From: CALHRB01 sp964473465
GTDB lineage: Bacteria > Bacteroidota > Ignavibacteria > Kapaibacteriales > UBA2268
Direction of reading: 5' to 3'
Assembly (NCBI GenBank): GCA_964473465.1
Contig: CAYYPE010000017.1
Coordinates: 1 to 36,387, forward strand
DNA: 36,387 nt
A program made the position numbers and the translations under genes. This document shows, one piece after another, positions 8,404 to 16,922 of this stretch; the first letter of the stretch is position 1, and every line of letters begins with the position of its first letter. The notes under the pieces were generated by a model, which made no database searches, was not told the DNA's origin, and worked only from the letters and a program-made list of their open reading frames with translations.

Positions 8404-10512
8404 TTATTTATTTCTTACAACCCTAAAACCTAAATTATAATTAAAATTATCCCCAGTTGACGGGAATGAATATCTCTTTGCTGGATGCCCTTTTGATGGT
8501 TCATTTTCAAAACAGCCTCCACGAATAACTCTGTGATTAGAAACTTTATCGGGACCACGTGGGTCAATTTCTTGTGAAGAATGGTAATAATCATCATCAT
8601 AAAAATCCCAGCACCATTCATAAACATTTCCAAACATATCGTAAATTCCCCAATCATTTGGCTTCAATTGACCACACTCCTGAGTGTGCTTGTTTGAGTT
8701 TACGAAAAACCAACCCATTGACAAAATTTCATCATCAGTAAAATCTGATTTTCCAGCCCTTGCGGCATATTCCCATTCTGCTTCAGTTGGCAGGCGATAG
8801 CCATTTGCATTAAAGTCACAGGTTATTTCATCGCCGTTTATAGTGTAGCATGGTGTTAGTTTTTCTGCCTGAGATAGTCTATTGCAGAATTCAACAGCTC
8901 TCGGGAAAGTTACCTGATTTACCGGTTTGTAATCTCCAAGCTCATATTCCTGACTTGGATTCGAATTATCCATTATTGTTTTCCATTGCAGCTGATTTAC
9001 CTCGAATTTGCTGATGAAAAAAGGTTTTGAAATGGTTACTTTGTGCTTTGGATTATTCTCGTCCGTTCCTCCCATCATAAAACTTCCTGCTGGAGCCAAA
9101 GCCAATGGCAATAGCTGGAAACTACCCTGAACGGTAAAATCTTTTGAATTACTTATTTTGTTATTAACCACAACAGTTACTTTTATTGTTTTGCCAACGA
9201 GCGAGCCTTCAGGCACTTTTACAACAATCTTTGTATTAGTCCATTGAGGGTAATCCCACGCTTTTTGACCGCCGAAATCTACATAACTATTACCCCGCTT
9301 GTCCCCGAAATTAGAGCCATATATTCCAATTGCGGTCCCAATCTGAGCACGTGAATTATCCAGATAATTTATTATCGGGTCTCCTTCGAATGGCTTTATT
9401 GTTATAAGGATGAAATTACTATGTTTTGTTCCAACAACAACAAACATATTTCCAGTTTCTGCTCCTGCGGGAACTTTAACTGTTATTTTTGTGTCTGACC
9501 ATAATGAATATTCGGTAGCTTTTGTGTCCTTGAATTGGACATAGCTTGAACCCTGAGTGCTGCCAAATCTTTTTCCCGTTATTGTGATTTGATCTCCTAT
9601 TCTCGGCTGTGTGTTATCTACAAGATCTATATAAGGAGGTTCTTCTGGTTCCTTAATAACCAAATCAACTCCATTACTCTTTTTTTGACCAACAACAACA
9701 TATACTTTTCCTGTTGCGGCTCCCGGTGGCACTTTAACCTTAATTTGATTATCAGACCATTGGGAATAATCTGTAGCTTTAATGCCATTAAATTCCACGT
9801 AAGATGAATCCTTAGTGGTTCGGAAATTTTTTCCTGTTACTGTTATAATATCACCTATATTTGCATTAGATGTATTTAAATTCTCAATCAAGGGGGGATT
9901 AACACCAATTATCAAATCAACTCCATTGCTTGATTTTCCCTCAACCCAAACTACAACTTTACCTGTTGTTGCCCCGTTAGGAACCTTAACAACAATTCTA
10001 TTATCAGCCCATTCAAAATAATTAATTGCTTTAACTCCGTTAAATTCTACATAGCTGTTACCTCGAGAATTAAGAAAATTTCTTCCAAAAATAACAATGG
10101 AACTACCAATTTCGGCTTCTTTAACATCAATTGAATCAATAAACGGAGCATCTGCCGACGGATCAATTATTTCAAAATCAAGAGAATTGCTGATTTTCCC
10201 ATTTACATTAACATATACTTTACCAGAAGTTGCTCCCATAGGAACATAAAGTTTAATTGCTGTGGCAGACCATGAAATATAATCCATGAAGCCGGGTTTC
10301 GAGCCATTGAAATCAACAAAACTGTTACCTCGTGCATCTCCAAAATTCTTCCCCTCCAAAGTTATTGCCTGGCCTATAATTCCTTTGTTTGGAATGATTG
10401 AATTCAGCACCGGGTCTTCATTTTGATTTATAGGATTCTCTTTTTCTGAGCAGGAATAAATCAGAAAAATCATCATATACATAAAAAAATATGTTATTTT
10501 ATTTAGTTTCAT
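8404..10512 (-). CDS. Lipoprotein with five IPT/TIG repeats and a C-terminal SUMF1/FGE-like domain
   Basis: 702 residues from the ATG at 10512. That start is chosen because AAGGAA sits 7 nt upstream and a lipoprotein signal (MKLNKITYFFMYMMIFLIYSC, lipobox Cys21) follows. The frame extends to an ATG at 10590, but that part would overlap the small-subunit gene at 10574-10696. Five immunoglobulin-like IPT/TIG repeats of about 84 residues span roughly 34-462 (each with a variant of NFGDARGNSFVDFNG then VPxGAxxGKVxV). Residues about 472-702 are a formylglycine-generating-enzyme-like fold: GSFMMGG, NGYRLPTEAEWEYAARAG, WGIYDMFGNVYEWCWDFY, RVIRGGCFENE, LGFRVV. The paired active-site cysteines of true FGE are not present in the C-terminal segment, so this is more likely a binding or structural version. 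Probably outer-membrane anchored. Confidence 0.85.
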   Translation of the reverse strand: MKLNKITYFFMYMMIFLIYSCSEKENPINQNEDPVLNSIIPNKGIIGQAITLEGKNFGDARGNSFVDFNGSKPGFMDYISWSATAIKLYVPMGATSGKVYVNVNGKISNSLDFEIIDPSADAPFIDSIDVKEAEIGSSIVIFGRNFLNSRGNSYVEFNGVKAINYFEWADNRIVVKVPNGATTGKVVVWVEGKSSNGVDLIIGVNPPLIENLNTSNANIGDIITVTGKNFRTTKDSSYVEFNGIKATDYSQWSDNQIKVKVPPGAATGKVYVVVGQKKSNGVDLVIKEPEEPPYIDLVDNTQPRIGDQITITGKRFGSTQGSSYVQFKDTKATEYSLWSDTKITVKVPAGAETGNMFVVVGTKHSNFILITIKPFEGDPIINYLDNSRAQIGTAIGIYGSNFGDKRGNSYVDFGGQKAWDYPQWTNTKIVVKVPEGSLVGKTIKVTVVVNNKISNSKDFTVQGSFQLLPLALAPAGSFMMGGTDENNPKHKVTISKPFFISKFEVNQLQWKTIMDNSNPSQEYELGDYKPVNQVTFPRAVEFCNRLSQAEKLTPCYTINGDEITCDFNANGYRLPTEAEWEYAARAGKSDFTDDEILSMGWFFVNSNKHTQECGQLKPNDWGIYDMFGNVYEWCWDFYDDDYYHSSQEIDPRGPDKVSNHRVIRGGCFENEPSKGHPAKRYSFPSTGDNFNYNLGFRVVRNK

Positions 10513-10573
10513 GATTCTATTCCTTAATTTATTTAACAAAATATTATTATCGGGGGAAAAGGAAAAAGCTAAA

Positions 10574-10696
10574 TTACTCTTCTTCCTCATTTTTTTTAAT
10601 TGTCAGAATTTTAAACAGACAATAAAAAGTTAATGAACCAACTATAGTCCATGCTATAATCATAAATATTATTCCCTCTAATTGTAATCCGTTCAT
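10574..10696 (-). CDS. MetS-like small subunit of the NSS transporter (40 residues)
   Basis: A 40-residue frame starting at ATG 10696, 2 nt after the stop of the NSS transporter gene. Its Shine-Dalgarno (AAGGAG) overlaps the end of that gene. The protein starts MNGLQLEGIIFMIIAW, has one membrane span of about 20 residues, then a short cytosolic tail KILTIKKNEEEE. Single-span proteins of this size placed directly after NSS-family genes are the MetS / methionine-alanine importer small-subunit type, first described with Corynebacterium MetP, where both are needed for uptake. Position, coupling and topology support the same role; the sequence is too short for certainty. It is below the length cut-off of most gene finders. 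Confidence 0.78.
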   Translation of the reverse strand: MNGLQLEGIIFMIIAWTIVGSLTFYCLFKILTIKKNEEEE

Positions 10697-10698
10697 AA

Positions 10699-12261
10699 TT
10701 ACTCCTTAATAATACCATTATACTGTGGTTTGTTTCGCTTCCAACCATAATAAACCAAAAGACATAAGCCAGCAAAAATAATCAACATAAAAATCCTTGC
10801 ACCCCATAGGAAAGGAATGTTTTCGGGATTGGCTTTCGTCATAAAAAATGTTGGAATAGCTTCCTGAATAGTCCAATTTATTAAAATAAATAAAAGATAT
10901 ATAGGTGTTACATATTTAATTATATGATAAAAGATTTTTGGAACCTTGATATCAGAACCCCTGTTTATTTCTTCCCAACCTTTGTCAATACCCCATATCC
11001 ATGCAAAAATTATCACTTCTATAAGTGCCACAACAACAAGACCAAATGTGCCTGCCCAATAATCAAGCTCATCAAGAAATCCAAATTTGAAGAAAAACAC
11101 AACAAAATGTGTTGAAATAAATATGAATATTCCAATTATTGTGGTTGCACGATTATGTGAAATTTTAAACTGTTCTTTGAGGAATGAAATTAAAGGCTGA
11201 ACCATTGCCACTGAAGAAGTAATACCAGCTATAAATAATAAAAAGAACCAGATGAATCCGAAAAATTCACCGAATGGTATTTTCTGAAAAATAATAGGCA
11301 TAGAGACAAATCCAAGATTGAAAGCTCCTCCTTGTGCTATTTCCTTTGTTGTAGTTAGCCCAAAAAATGCAACAGCTACAGGAATTGCTATTGAACCGCC
11401 TATAATAACTTCGGCAAATTCATTTAGCGATGCAGTCGCAAGACCAGAAAGTGCAATATCACTTTTTGCTTTCAAATAACTTGCATAAGCTTGAAGTGTT
11501 CCCATACCAACGCTTAAGGTAAAGAAAACCTGACCGGCAGCAGCAAGCCAGATTTTTGAATCGCTCAAAGCGGCAAAATTAGGATTCCAGATGAATGCAA
11601 AGCCATTTTCAACGTTCCAATCGGGTTTATTGACAGGGTCTGGAGTGCCTATGAAAATCACTCTTATTGCCAATATAATTCCGAAAACAAATAATGCAGG
11701 TAAAGCAATTTTTGCGAGAAGTTCTATTCCTTCAGAAAGACCTCTCTTCAAAATCCAGAAGTTTATTCCCAGTGTAATTATTAAAAAAATATAAGCTGTC
11801 CAGATATTGGAAAAGAATCCTTCTCCTGCTCCCTGATAACTCCTTAGGAAACTACCCATTGATTCGAATGTGGTCTCGCCAAAATACATTTTTGTTAATG
11901 AGAAAAAGCTGAATCCGAGTGTCCATGATTCAATATAACAGTAATATATCATAATAATAGTGGAAATAAATAATCCAATAACACCTAAATACTTAGCTAT
12001 TGGATGCCGCCACATTACATCGAACATGCCCGGAAGACTGCCATGAGAATATTTGCCACCGTGTCTTCCAATAGCCCATTCAACCCACATTAATGGTATG
12101 GCAAGAAGAATGAAGGCAATAAAGTAAGGAATCATGAAAGCTCCTCCTCCATTCTGAGCTGCCTGAACAGGAAATCTGATAAAATTTCCAAGCCCCACAG
12201 CGTTACCTGCCATTGCCAATACAAGACCTATGCGTGTTCCCCACTGCTCTCTTTGTGTCAT
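10699..12261 (-). CDS. Sodium-dependent amino-acid transporter, NSS/SNF family
   Basis: 520 residues with 11-12 predicted membrane segments. TM1 has the family signature RIGLVLAMAGNAVGLGNFIRFP (residues 10-31), where the unwound GNAVGLGNF forms the sodium and substrate site. NGGGAFMIPYFIAFILLAIPLMWVEWAIGR follows, and FFTLSVGMGTLQAYASY is the TM6 substrate-site region. NSS carriers import amino acids such as methionine, alanine or tryptophan with sodium. The small-subunit gene immediately downstream favours a MetP-like methionine/alanine importer, but the substrate cannot be read from the sequence. The gene is divergent from the GT-C-like gene at 12387, with 125 nt between the starts. Confidence 0.92.
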   Translation of the reverse strand: MTQREQWGTRIGLVLAMAGNAVGLGNFIRFPVQAAQNGGGAFMIPYFIAFILLAIPLMWVEWAIGRHGGKYSHGSLPGMFDVMWRHPIAKYLGVIGLFISTIIMIYYCYIESWTLGFSFFSLTKMYFGETTFESMGSFLRSYQGAGEGFFSNIWTAYIFLIITLGINFWILKRGLSEGIELLAKIALPALFVFGIILAIRVIFIGTPDPVNKPDWNVENGFAFIWNPNFAALSDSKIWLAAAGQVFFTLSVGMGTLQAYASYLKAKSDIALSGLATASLNEFAEVIIGGSIAIPVAVAFFGLTTTKEIAQGGAFNLGFVSMPIIFQKIPFGEFFGFIWFFLLFIAGITSSVAMVQPLISFLKEQFKISHNRATTIIGIFIFISTHFVVFFFKFGFLDELDYWAGTFGLVVVALIEVIIFAWIWGIDKGWEEINRGSDIKVPKIFYHIIKYVTPIYLLFILINWTIQEAIPTFFMTKANPENIPFLWGARIFMLIIFAGLCLLVYYGWKRNKPQYNGIIKE

Positions 12262-12386
12262 TTTTTCCCAAGATTTTAAAACTTATAAGGACATTTATTC
12301 AGATTTAAATATAATAAAATTTTTCTTTTTTTTTACCTCAATTTGATTGATTTAACTAAATTGTAATTGATATTTAAGGCAAATTT

Positions 12387-14000
12387 ATGATGAAATTCGG
12401 GTTAAAAGCCATATTTATTATTTTCCTTACAGCATTTTTTTGCATTTATCCCCATTTAAGAAATTACAAACAGAATGATATTAAAGCTGCTTTTGATTAT
12501 TTTGCTTCAGATGCCTTCTATTACTTAAACGTTGCTGATAAATATCAAAAAACAGGTTTTAGTTCTTATGATGGAAATCATCCAACCAACGGCTTTCATC
12601 CTTTATGGCAAAATATTCTCAACATTAGTTTTTCCAAAATTCAAGATCCAATATCACAAATAAATTTTGTGTTTTTTTTATCTGTTTTTCTGGTTACTTT
12701 AGGATATATTTTTGTAGCTCTTGCTATTTCTAAGATTTACGAATCTTCAGCTATTTCGATTTTTGCAATAATTCCGGGTTTTTTGTTCGTTTTTTTCTCA
12801 TTTATTTTATTCCCTTATGGCTCTCCATGGTCATTTATGAATGGGATGGAAACGCCTCTCTCTGTTTTTCTATTTGGTATTTTTTTCCTTTTTCTATCAT
12901 CAAACAATGGAAAAGATTTTCTAAAGCAAAAAAATCTCTTAATTCTCTCATTATTGCTGACAATTCTTGGTTTTGCAAGGCTGGATGACTTTTTTTTACT
13001 TTTAGCCTTTTCAATATTCATCCTGATTAATTCAGAGCAAAAAGATAGATTAAAAAACTCGTTATTACTTTTAACTCTCCCGTTTTTATCAATTGTCATC
13101 TATGTTATTTATAACAAAACCTATTCCGGTTTTTTCTTGCCAGTTTCCGGTTTAATAAAATCAAATCTATCATTTGATAATTTCATTTATACATTTTCAT
13201 CTTTTTTTTCAGTTTGGATAAAGGATAATTTTTTTGGTGAGCACGCAGTATGGCGTATAATTCTGCTTTATTTCCCTTTGATAACAGCTCTTTTATTTTT
13301 ATTAAAGATTAAATCTAAGGGCAACAAGAACTTGAATTTTTTAATTCCTTTATCAATTTATGTTATCTTTAAATCAATTTATAATCTATTCTTTGTCAAT
13401 TTCTGGGATCAGGGACACTGGTATTTTGCTCTAAGTATCTTAATCACAAACATTTTGATAATGGATTTTGTCAGTAGAATTCAATTGGAAAGGAAAAATG
13501 GAATTGTATTTTCCTCAATACTTTTAATTGTTACTTTTGTCTTTGCAAATGCTTTCATGGAGAAATACAGATTCAAAGAAAACAGGTATTATGAATTCTG
13601 GAAAAACAGGAAAGTTATCGAAAAACAAATAGCTAATGTTTATGATGGAAAGGGAGTGATAGAGTTTGATGATGGCATTATATCCTTTTCCTTGAATTTA
13701 CCAGCTCTCAGCGGAACCGCTTTAAATATTGATAATGAAGCATATGAATACTATAAGAAAGGGGAATTACTCGATCTGGCTTATCGAAGAGGATATAGAG
13801 CAATAAGCTCACTGGCATATATAAATCCTCCCCAAAGCTATATCATTTCAAATGATTTAATCAACAAATGGATTAAGGAGTCTTTTCCAGCTCTCAAAAA
13901 GCAAAAACTTGGTGGCTGGAGCTTTGAATTAAAGCTACACGACAAAGAGACTAACTTTTACCTTATTACTTTCAGGAATAAATACCAGAATAATCAGTAA
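12387..14000 (+). CDS. Polytopic membrane protein, GT-C-type glycosyltransferase-like
   Basis: 537 residues with about ten hydrophobic segments and a soluble C-terminal part (from about residue 405). Just after TM1 is a large-loop motif typical of GT-C enzymes: FDYFASDAFYYLN (Asp37, Asp42), then GFSSYDGNHPTNGFHPLW (residues 57-74). In the GT-C superfamily, acidic residues in this first loop are catalytic and the sugar donor is a lipid-phosphate sugar. That family assignment is by motif and topology only; substrate unknown. The start has a second ATG as the next codon and a weak AAGG 8 nt upstream. Its stop lies 1 nt from the stop of the convergent vWA gene. Confidence 0.65.
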   Translation: MMKFGLKAIFIIFLTAFFCIYPHLRNYKQNDIKAAFDYFASDAFYYLNVADKYQKTGFSSYDGNHPTNGFHPLWQNILNISFSKIQDPISQINFVFFLSVFLVTLGYIFVALAISKIYESSAISIFAIIPGFLFVFFSFILFPYGSPWSFMNGMETPLSVFLFGIFFLFLSSNNGKDFLKQKNLLILSLLLTILGFARLDDFFLLLAFSIFILINSEQKDRLKNSLLLLTLPFLSIVIYVIYNKTYSGFFLPVSGLIKSNLSFDNFIYTFSSFFSVWIKDNFFGEHAVWRIILLYFPLITALLFLLKIKSKGNKNLNFLIPLSIYVIFKSIYNLFFVNFWDQGHWYFALSILITNILIMDFVSRIQLERKNGIVFSSILLIVTFVFANAFMEKYRFKENRYYEFWKNRKVIEKQIANVYDGKGVIEFDDGIISFSLNLPALSGTALNIDNEAYEYYKKGELLDLAYRRGYRAISSLAYINPPQSYIISNDLINKWIKESFPALKKQKLGGWSFELKLHDKETNFYLITFRNKYQNNQ

Positions 14001-14001
14001 T

Positions 14002-15051
14002 TTATAAATATCTTATATATTCAGCGATAGCTATATTGTCCTTAACGATTCTCAGTTTTATTTTTGCTCTTCCCTTATATTTTTGAAATAAATCAATAGG
14101 GTAGTTAAATTTAATATAATATGAATTTCTAATCGAATAATTAATCCTATTGTATAAATCCATTAAAGATAAAGGGTCAGATGATATTAAATTAATTCCC
14201 CCCGTTTGGGATGAAATATTTTCTAAAGCATTGCAATCCCCTTGCGTAGATTCAAAGCAAACTGAAAAGACAGGTATTTTATTTTCATGTGCAAGATTAA
14301 TCACATCATCATCTGAATAACCGGGTACATTATTTTGTCCGTCTGCAAAAGCAATAACAGCTCTGATGTATTCATCCTGATTTATTGTCTTTAAGTTATT
14401 AATAGCATAATAAACTGAGTTATAAAGCGCTGTTGCACCTCTGTCATAATTATTATTTTGTATAAATTGAATCAAAGATGATTTATCATATGTGAAACCT
14501 GAACTTTGATCGTAAGCACTTCCAAATTTAATTATTTCAGCTATATCATTAACCTGATAATAACTGAAGAAGTTTTGGACGGCAGACATAAGTTCGTTTA
14601 TTGGAATAATACTGTTTACAGTTCCACTTGAATAATCTTGAAATTGAAAGGGGGTAAACATAGAGCCACTATAATCAAGGACGACTGATGTTGCTATCTT
14701 ATCTTTTTTTGCAGAAATGCTTTGTATTTCGATATCTTTATCAGCCGGTTTAAATATGCATGAATCCTCAATAAATATAGCAATAATGAAGCTGTTAGGG
14801 CTTATTGTTTGAATGGAATCAAAATCATTTGGAACAATAAAAATTGTTCCCTGAATTAAACCGGGTCTTACATCATCTGGAGATAAATTTACAATGAATT
14901 CAGGTTTGAGTTGAATTTTAAATGAATCTTTGATTTCAACAATTGGAGTGCTTCCGATGATTTCTTTTTTGTCGCAATATTTAAGCAAAAGCAGGATAAT
15001 AACGGCTATCAAAATAAAAATAGAAACAATTATATAAACTCTTTTGTTCAT
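14002..15051 (-). CDS. Membrane-anchored von Willebrand factor A domain protein
   Basis: 349 residues. One N-terminal membrane anchor (residues 5-24, YIIVSIFILIAVIILLLLKY) is followed by an extracytoplasmic part. The vWA domain spans about 115-320 with an intact metal-ion-dependent adhesion site: DYSGS (126-130), GATALYNS (205-212, Thr207) and FADGQ (235-239, Asp237). The preceding 40-110 region is beta-rich and not recognised. vWA domains with a complete MIDAS bind partner proteins through a divalent metal. It is not adjacent to MoxR or DUF58 genes, so it is not obviously part of the Bat system at 27722-30309. It is divergent from the gene at 15122. Confidence 0.8.
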   Translation of the reverse strand: MNKRVYIIVSIFILIAVIILLLLKYCDKKEIIGSTPIVEIKDSFKIQLKPEFIVNLSPDDVRPGLIQGTIFIVPNDFDSIQTISPNSFIIAIFIEDSCIFKPADKDIEIQSISAKKDKIATSVVLDYSGSMFTPFQFQDYSSGTVNSIIPINELMSAVQNFFSYYQVNDIAEIIKFGSAYDQSSGFTYDKSSLIQFIQNNNYDRGATALYNSVYYAINNLKTINQDEYIRAVIAFADGQNNVPGYSDDDVINLAHENKIPVFSVCFESTQGDCNALENISSQTGGINLISSDPLSLMDLYNRINYSIRNSYYIKFNYPIDLFQKYKGRAKIKLRIVKDNIAIAEYIRYL

Positions 15052-15121
15052 AATACTTTAACCTTTTAATTTTTTTTATCATTATTTTTCTCTAATTTAT
15101 AAATATTATTTAGTAAAAAAA

Positions 15122-16465
15122 ATGGAAAAAATTTTTTTATATATTTTATTATTTATTCTAACTGGAATTAATTCTTATTCTCAGGAAATAAATATACCTG
15201 CAGACACTTCAGGCAAAATTTTTGTTATCACATCAGAATTATCTTCAAAACTCGGTATTTTCAAAGAATACGAATATTTTCAGGAAGCCCGGCTTTTCAA
15301 AATAGATGATTCAAATTACTTTCTGGAAATCAATTACAAAAGTAATGATCTAATGGTTAGAAAAAGAATAAATTACAACCAATCTCAACTTGACTCATTT
15401 AGGCTCGATTTCTCAAAAAAATTAGCTTCAATGGAAACTATTAAACCATTAGATCAATCCGGGAGGCTGCCTTTGGTAGTTACCTCCACTATTCTTGGTT
15501 TGGGTTTCTGGGGGTGGGCATTACCCACAACTTTTGAAGTTGATGATGAAACATTATTTACTGGTTTATATCTCCTTACAGCCGGAGCTTCATTTGCTTT
15601 ACCTTATTATTTAACAATGAATTCAGAAATTCCAAAAGCAGTAGGGACTTATTCCTCTTATGGAGGTTTAGCTGGCATTGCACATGGGATGTTTTTGTTT
15701 GATTTTATTAATGGTGGAATTTCCAACGCCTCATCAAATTCCGTCATTGGCACCATACTTTTTTCGAGCATCTCGGAAATGATTATAAATTATATTATTG
15801 CTAAGAATCAGAATTTTACCTCAGGAAAAGCTTCAACAATGATTAGCACTTCCGTTTTCGGAACATTTCTGGGATTAGCTATTACAGATTTTTTAAACCT
15901 TTATGATACACCCAGATTATGGTCAGGAGTAACACTTGCAACAACAGGTCTCGGTTATTTAGCGGGAGACATACTAACCCAAAAGCAAAGTTACTCCGAG
16001 GGAGATGCCACAGTATTGACAGCCTCGGGTTTACTTGGTGCAGCCCTGCCAATAAGCTTAATTGCACTGACAGAATCATCAGATTCTAAAACATATTCTA
16101 TTGCTGGGTCTATCGGAGCCTGTGTCGGTTTATGGTTGGGAAATTATATTACTTCAGATGTTGATTTTGAATCCTCTCACGGTGATTATATTTTTCTTGG
16201 AACTCTGGGTGGAGCTCTGATAGGTGCTGGAATAGGTGTAATGATTACCTCCGGTGATAAAAGAAATTCTATACCTCTTTTTACTACCGCAGGAGGTATA
16301 ACAGGATTTTCTGCTCTTTATTTCAGCTTTAAGGGAAAGACTCCAAAGGGGTCAATGAGCAGTATCAAGCTTCAATTTAACCCCATTGCTCTGACATATC
16401 CCCTTTTAATAAAAAATGATAACAATCCTTCCATTCCCTTTTTGCAACTCCAGTTTAATTACTAA
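15122..16465 (+). CDS. Unrecognised secreted/membrane protein with glycine-rich hydrophobic repeats
   Basis: 447 residues. A signal peptide (MEKIFLYILLFILTGINSYS) precedes about 90 residues of charged sequence. From about residue 115 there is a series of glycine/alanine/serine-rich hydrophobic segments (SGRLPLVVTSTILGLGFWGW; TSVFGTFLGLAITDFL; TGLGYLAGDI; LTASGLLGAALPISLIAL; GSIGACVGLWLGNY; GTLGGALIGAGIGVMIT; GGITGFSALYFSF). The pattern recurs roughly every 35-40 residues and ends in an aromatic-terminated tail (PFLQLQFNY), which is reminiscent of outer-membrane proteins. I do not recognise the family. It could be a glycine-zipper-type membrane-inserted protein. The only close neighbour is the divergent vWA gene. 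Confidence 0.75.
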   Translation: MEKIFLYILLFILTGINSYSQEINIPADTSGKIFVITSELSSKLGIFKEYEYFQEARLFKIDDSNYFLEINYKSNDLMVRKRINYNQSQLDSFRLDFSKKLASMETIKPLDQSGRLPLVVTSTILGLGFWGWALPTTFEVDDETLFTGLYLLTAGASFALPYYLTMNSEIPKAVGTYSSYGGLAGIAHGMFLFDFINGGISNASSNSVIGTILFSSISEMIINYIIAKNQNFTSGKASTMISTSVFGTFLGLAITDFLNLYDTPRLWSGVTLATTGLGYLAGDILTQKQSYSEGDATVLTASGLLGAALPISLIALTESSDSKTYSIAGSIGACVGLWLGNYITSDVDFESSHGDYIFLGTLGGALIGAGIGVMITSGDKRNSIPLFTTAGGITGFSALYFSFKGKTPKGSMSSIKLQFNPIALTYPLLIKNDNNPSIPFLQLQFNY

Positions 16466-16498
16466 AAATTATTTTGTAATATAAAAATTTTTTTCTTA

Positions 16499-16518
16499 AT
16501 TTCGCTAATCATCGAAAT
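16499..16518. promoter_or_regulatory. Candidate ArsR operator 1 (upstream of arsR)
   Basis: Inverted repeat ATTTCG-8 nt-CGAAAT ending 14 nt before the arsR ATG. Read on the minus strand it is ATTTCGATGATTAGCGAAAT, which matches the second site at 16880-16899 at 16 of 20 positions. The position over the start region fits autorepression by the encoded ArsR-family protein. Confidence 0.55.
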
Positions 16519-16532
16519 GTTTATTTTAAAAT

Positions 16533-16877
16533 ATGGATGAAATAACTAAAATATATTCTGCTTTGTCTGACAAAAATAGAATAAGAATTCTAATCTTACT
16601 TTCGAAGAAATCTCTTTGTGTTTGCGAATTGCAAGCGATTCTGAAAATTGCTCTCTCAACTGTTTCTAAACACCTTTCAATTCTCAAGGATGCCGGTTTT
16701 ATTATTGATGAAAAAGATGGGAAATGGGTTAATTATAAAATTAACAGACTCAGTAAAAATCCATTAATTCATCAACTTTTAGCCTCTACAGAGATTTATT
16801 TGAAAGATGAAGCAATTATTTTGGAAGACCTTAATAAAATTATAGATGTAAATAGATTTACAATTTGTAGCAATTAA
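16533..16877 (+). CDS. ArsR/SmtB-family metalloregulatory repressor
   Basis: 114 residues, winged helix-turn-helix. The alpha-3 metal site is in SLCVCELQAIL (Cys29, Cys31), the same ELCVCDL-type motif used by arsenic/antimony and cadmium/lead sensing ArsR proteins. The recognition helix is ALSTVSKHLSILKDAGF (40-56), followed by the wing DGKWVNYKI. A further cysteine, Cys112 (FTICSN), could be a third ligand. Such proteins repress their operon and release DNA on metal(loid) binding. It is the first gene of the cluster 16533-19957, and matching palindromes lie on both sides of it. Confidence 0.92.
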   Translation: MDEITKIYSALSDKNRIRILILLSKKSLCVCELQAILKIALSTVSKHLSILKDAGFIIDEKDGKWVNYKINRLSKNPLIHQLLASTEIYLKDEAIILEDLNKIIDVNRFTICSN

Positions 16878-16879
16878 AT

Positions 16880-16899
16880 ATTTCGACGATTATTAAAAT
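16880..16899. promoter_or_regulatory. Candidate ArsR operator 2 (between arsR and the permease gene)
   Basis: ATTTCGACGATTATTAAAAT lies in the 45-nt gap after arsR. It keeps the left arm, the spacing and the central GATTA of operator 1, but the right arm is degenerate. It may mark a second regulated promoter for the permease-to-CcdA genes. Confidence 0.45.
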
Positions 16900-16922
16900 G
16901 AACAACTGTCAAGTATAATTTG

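Noticed and set aside
8430..8657. 75-codon minus-strand frame inside the SUMF1-like domain
   Set aside because: It lies in another frame of the well-supported lipoprotein gene and has no signal or Shine-Dalgarno of its own.
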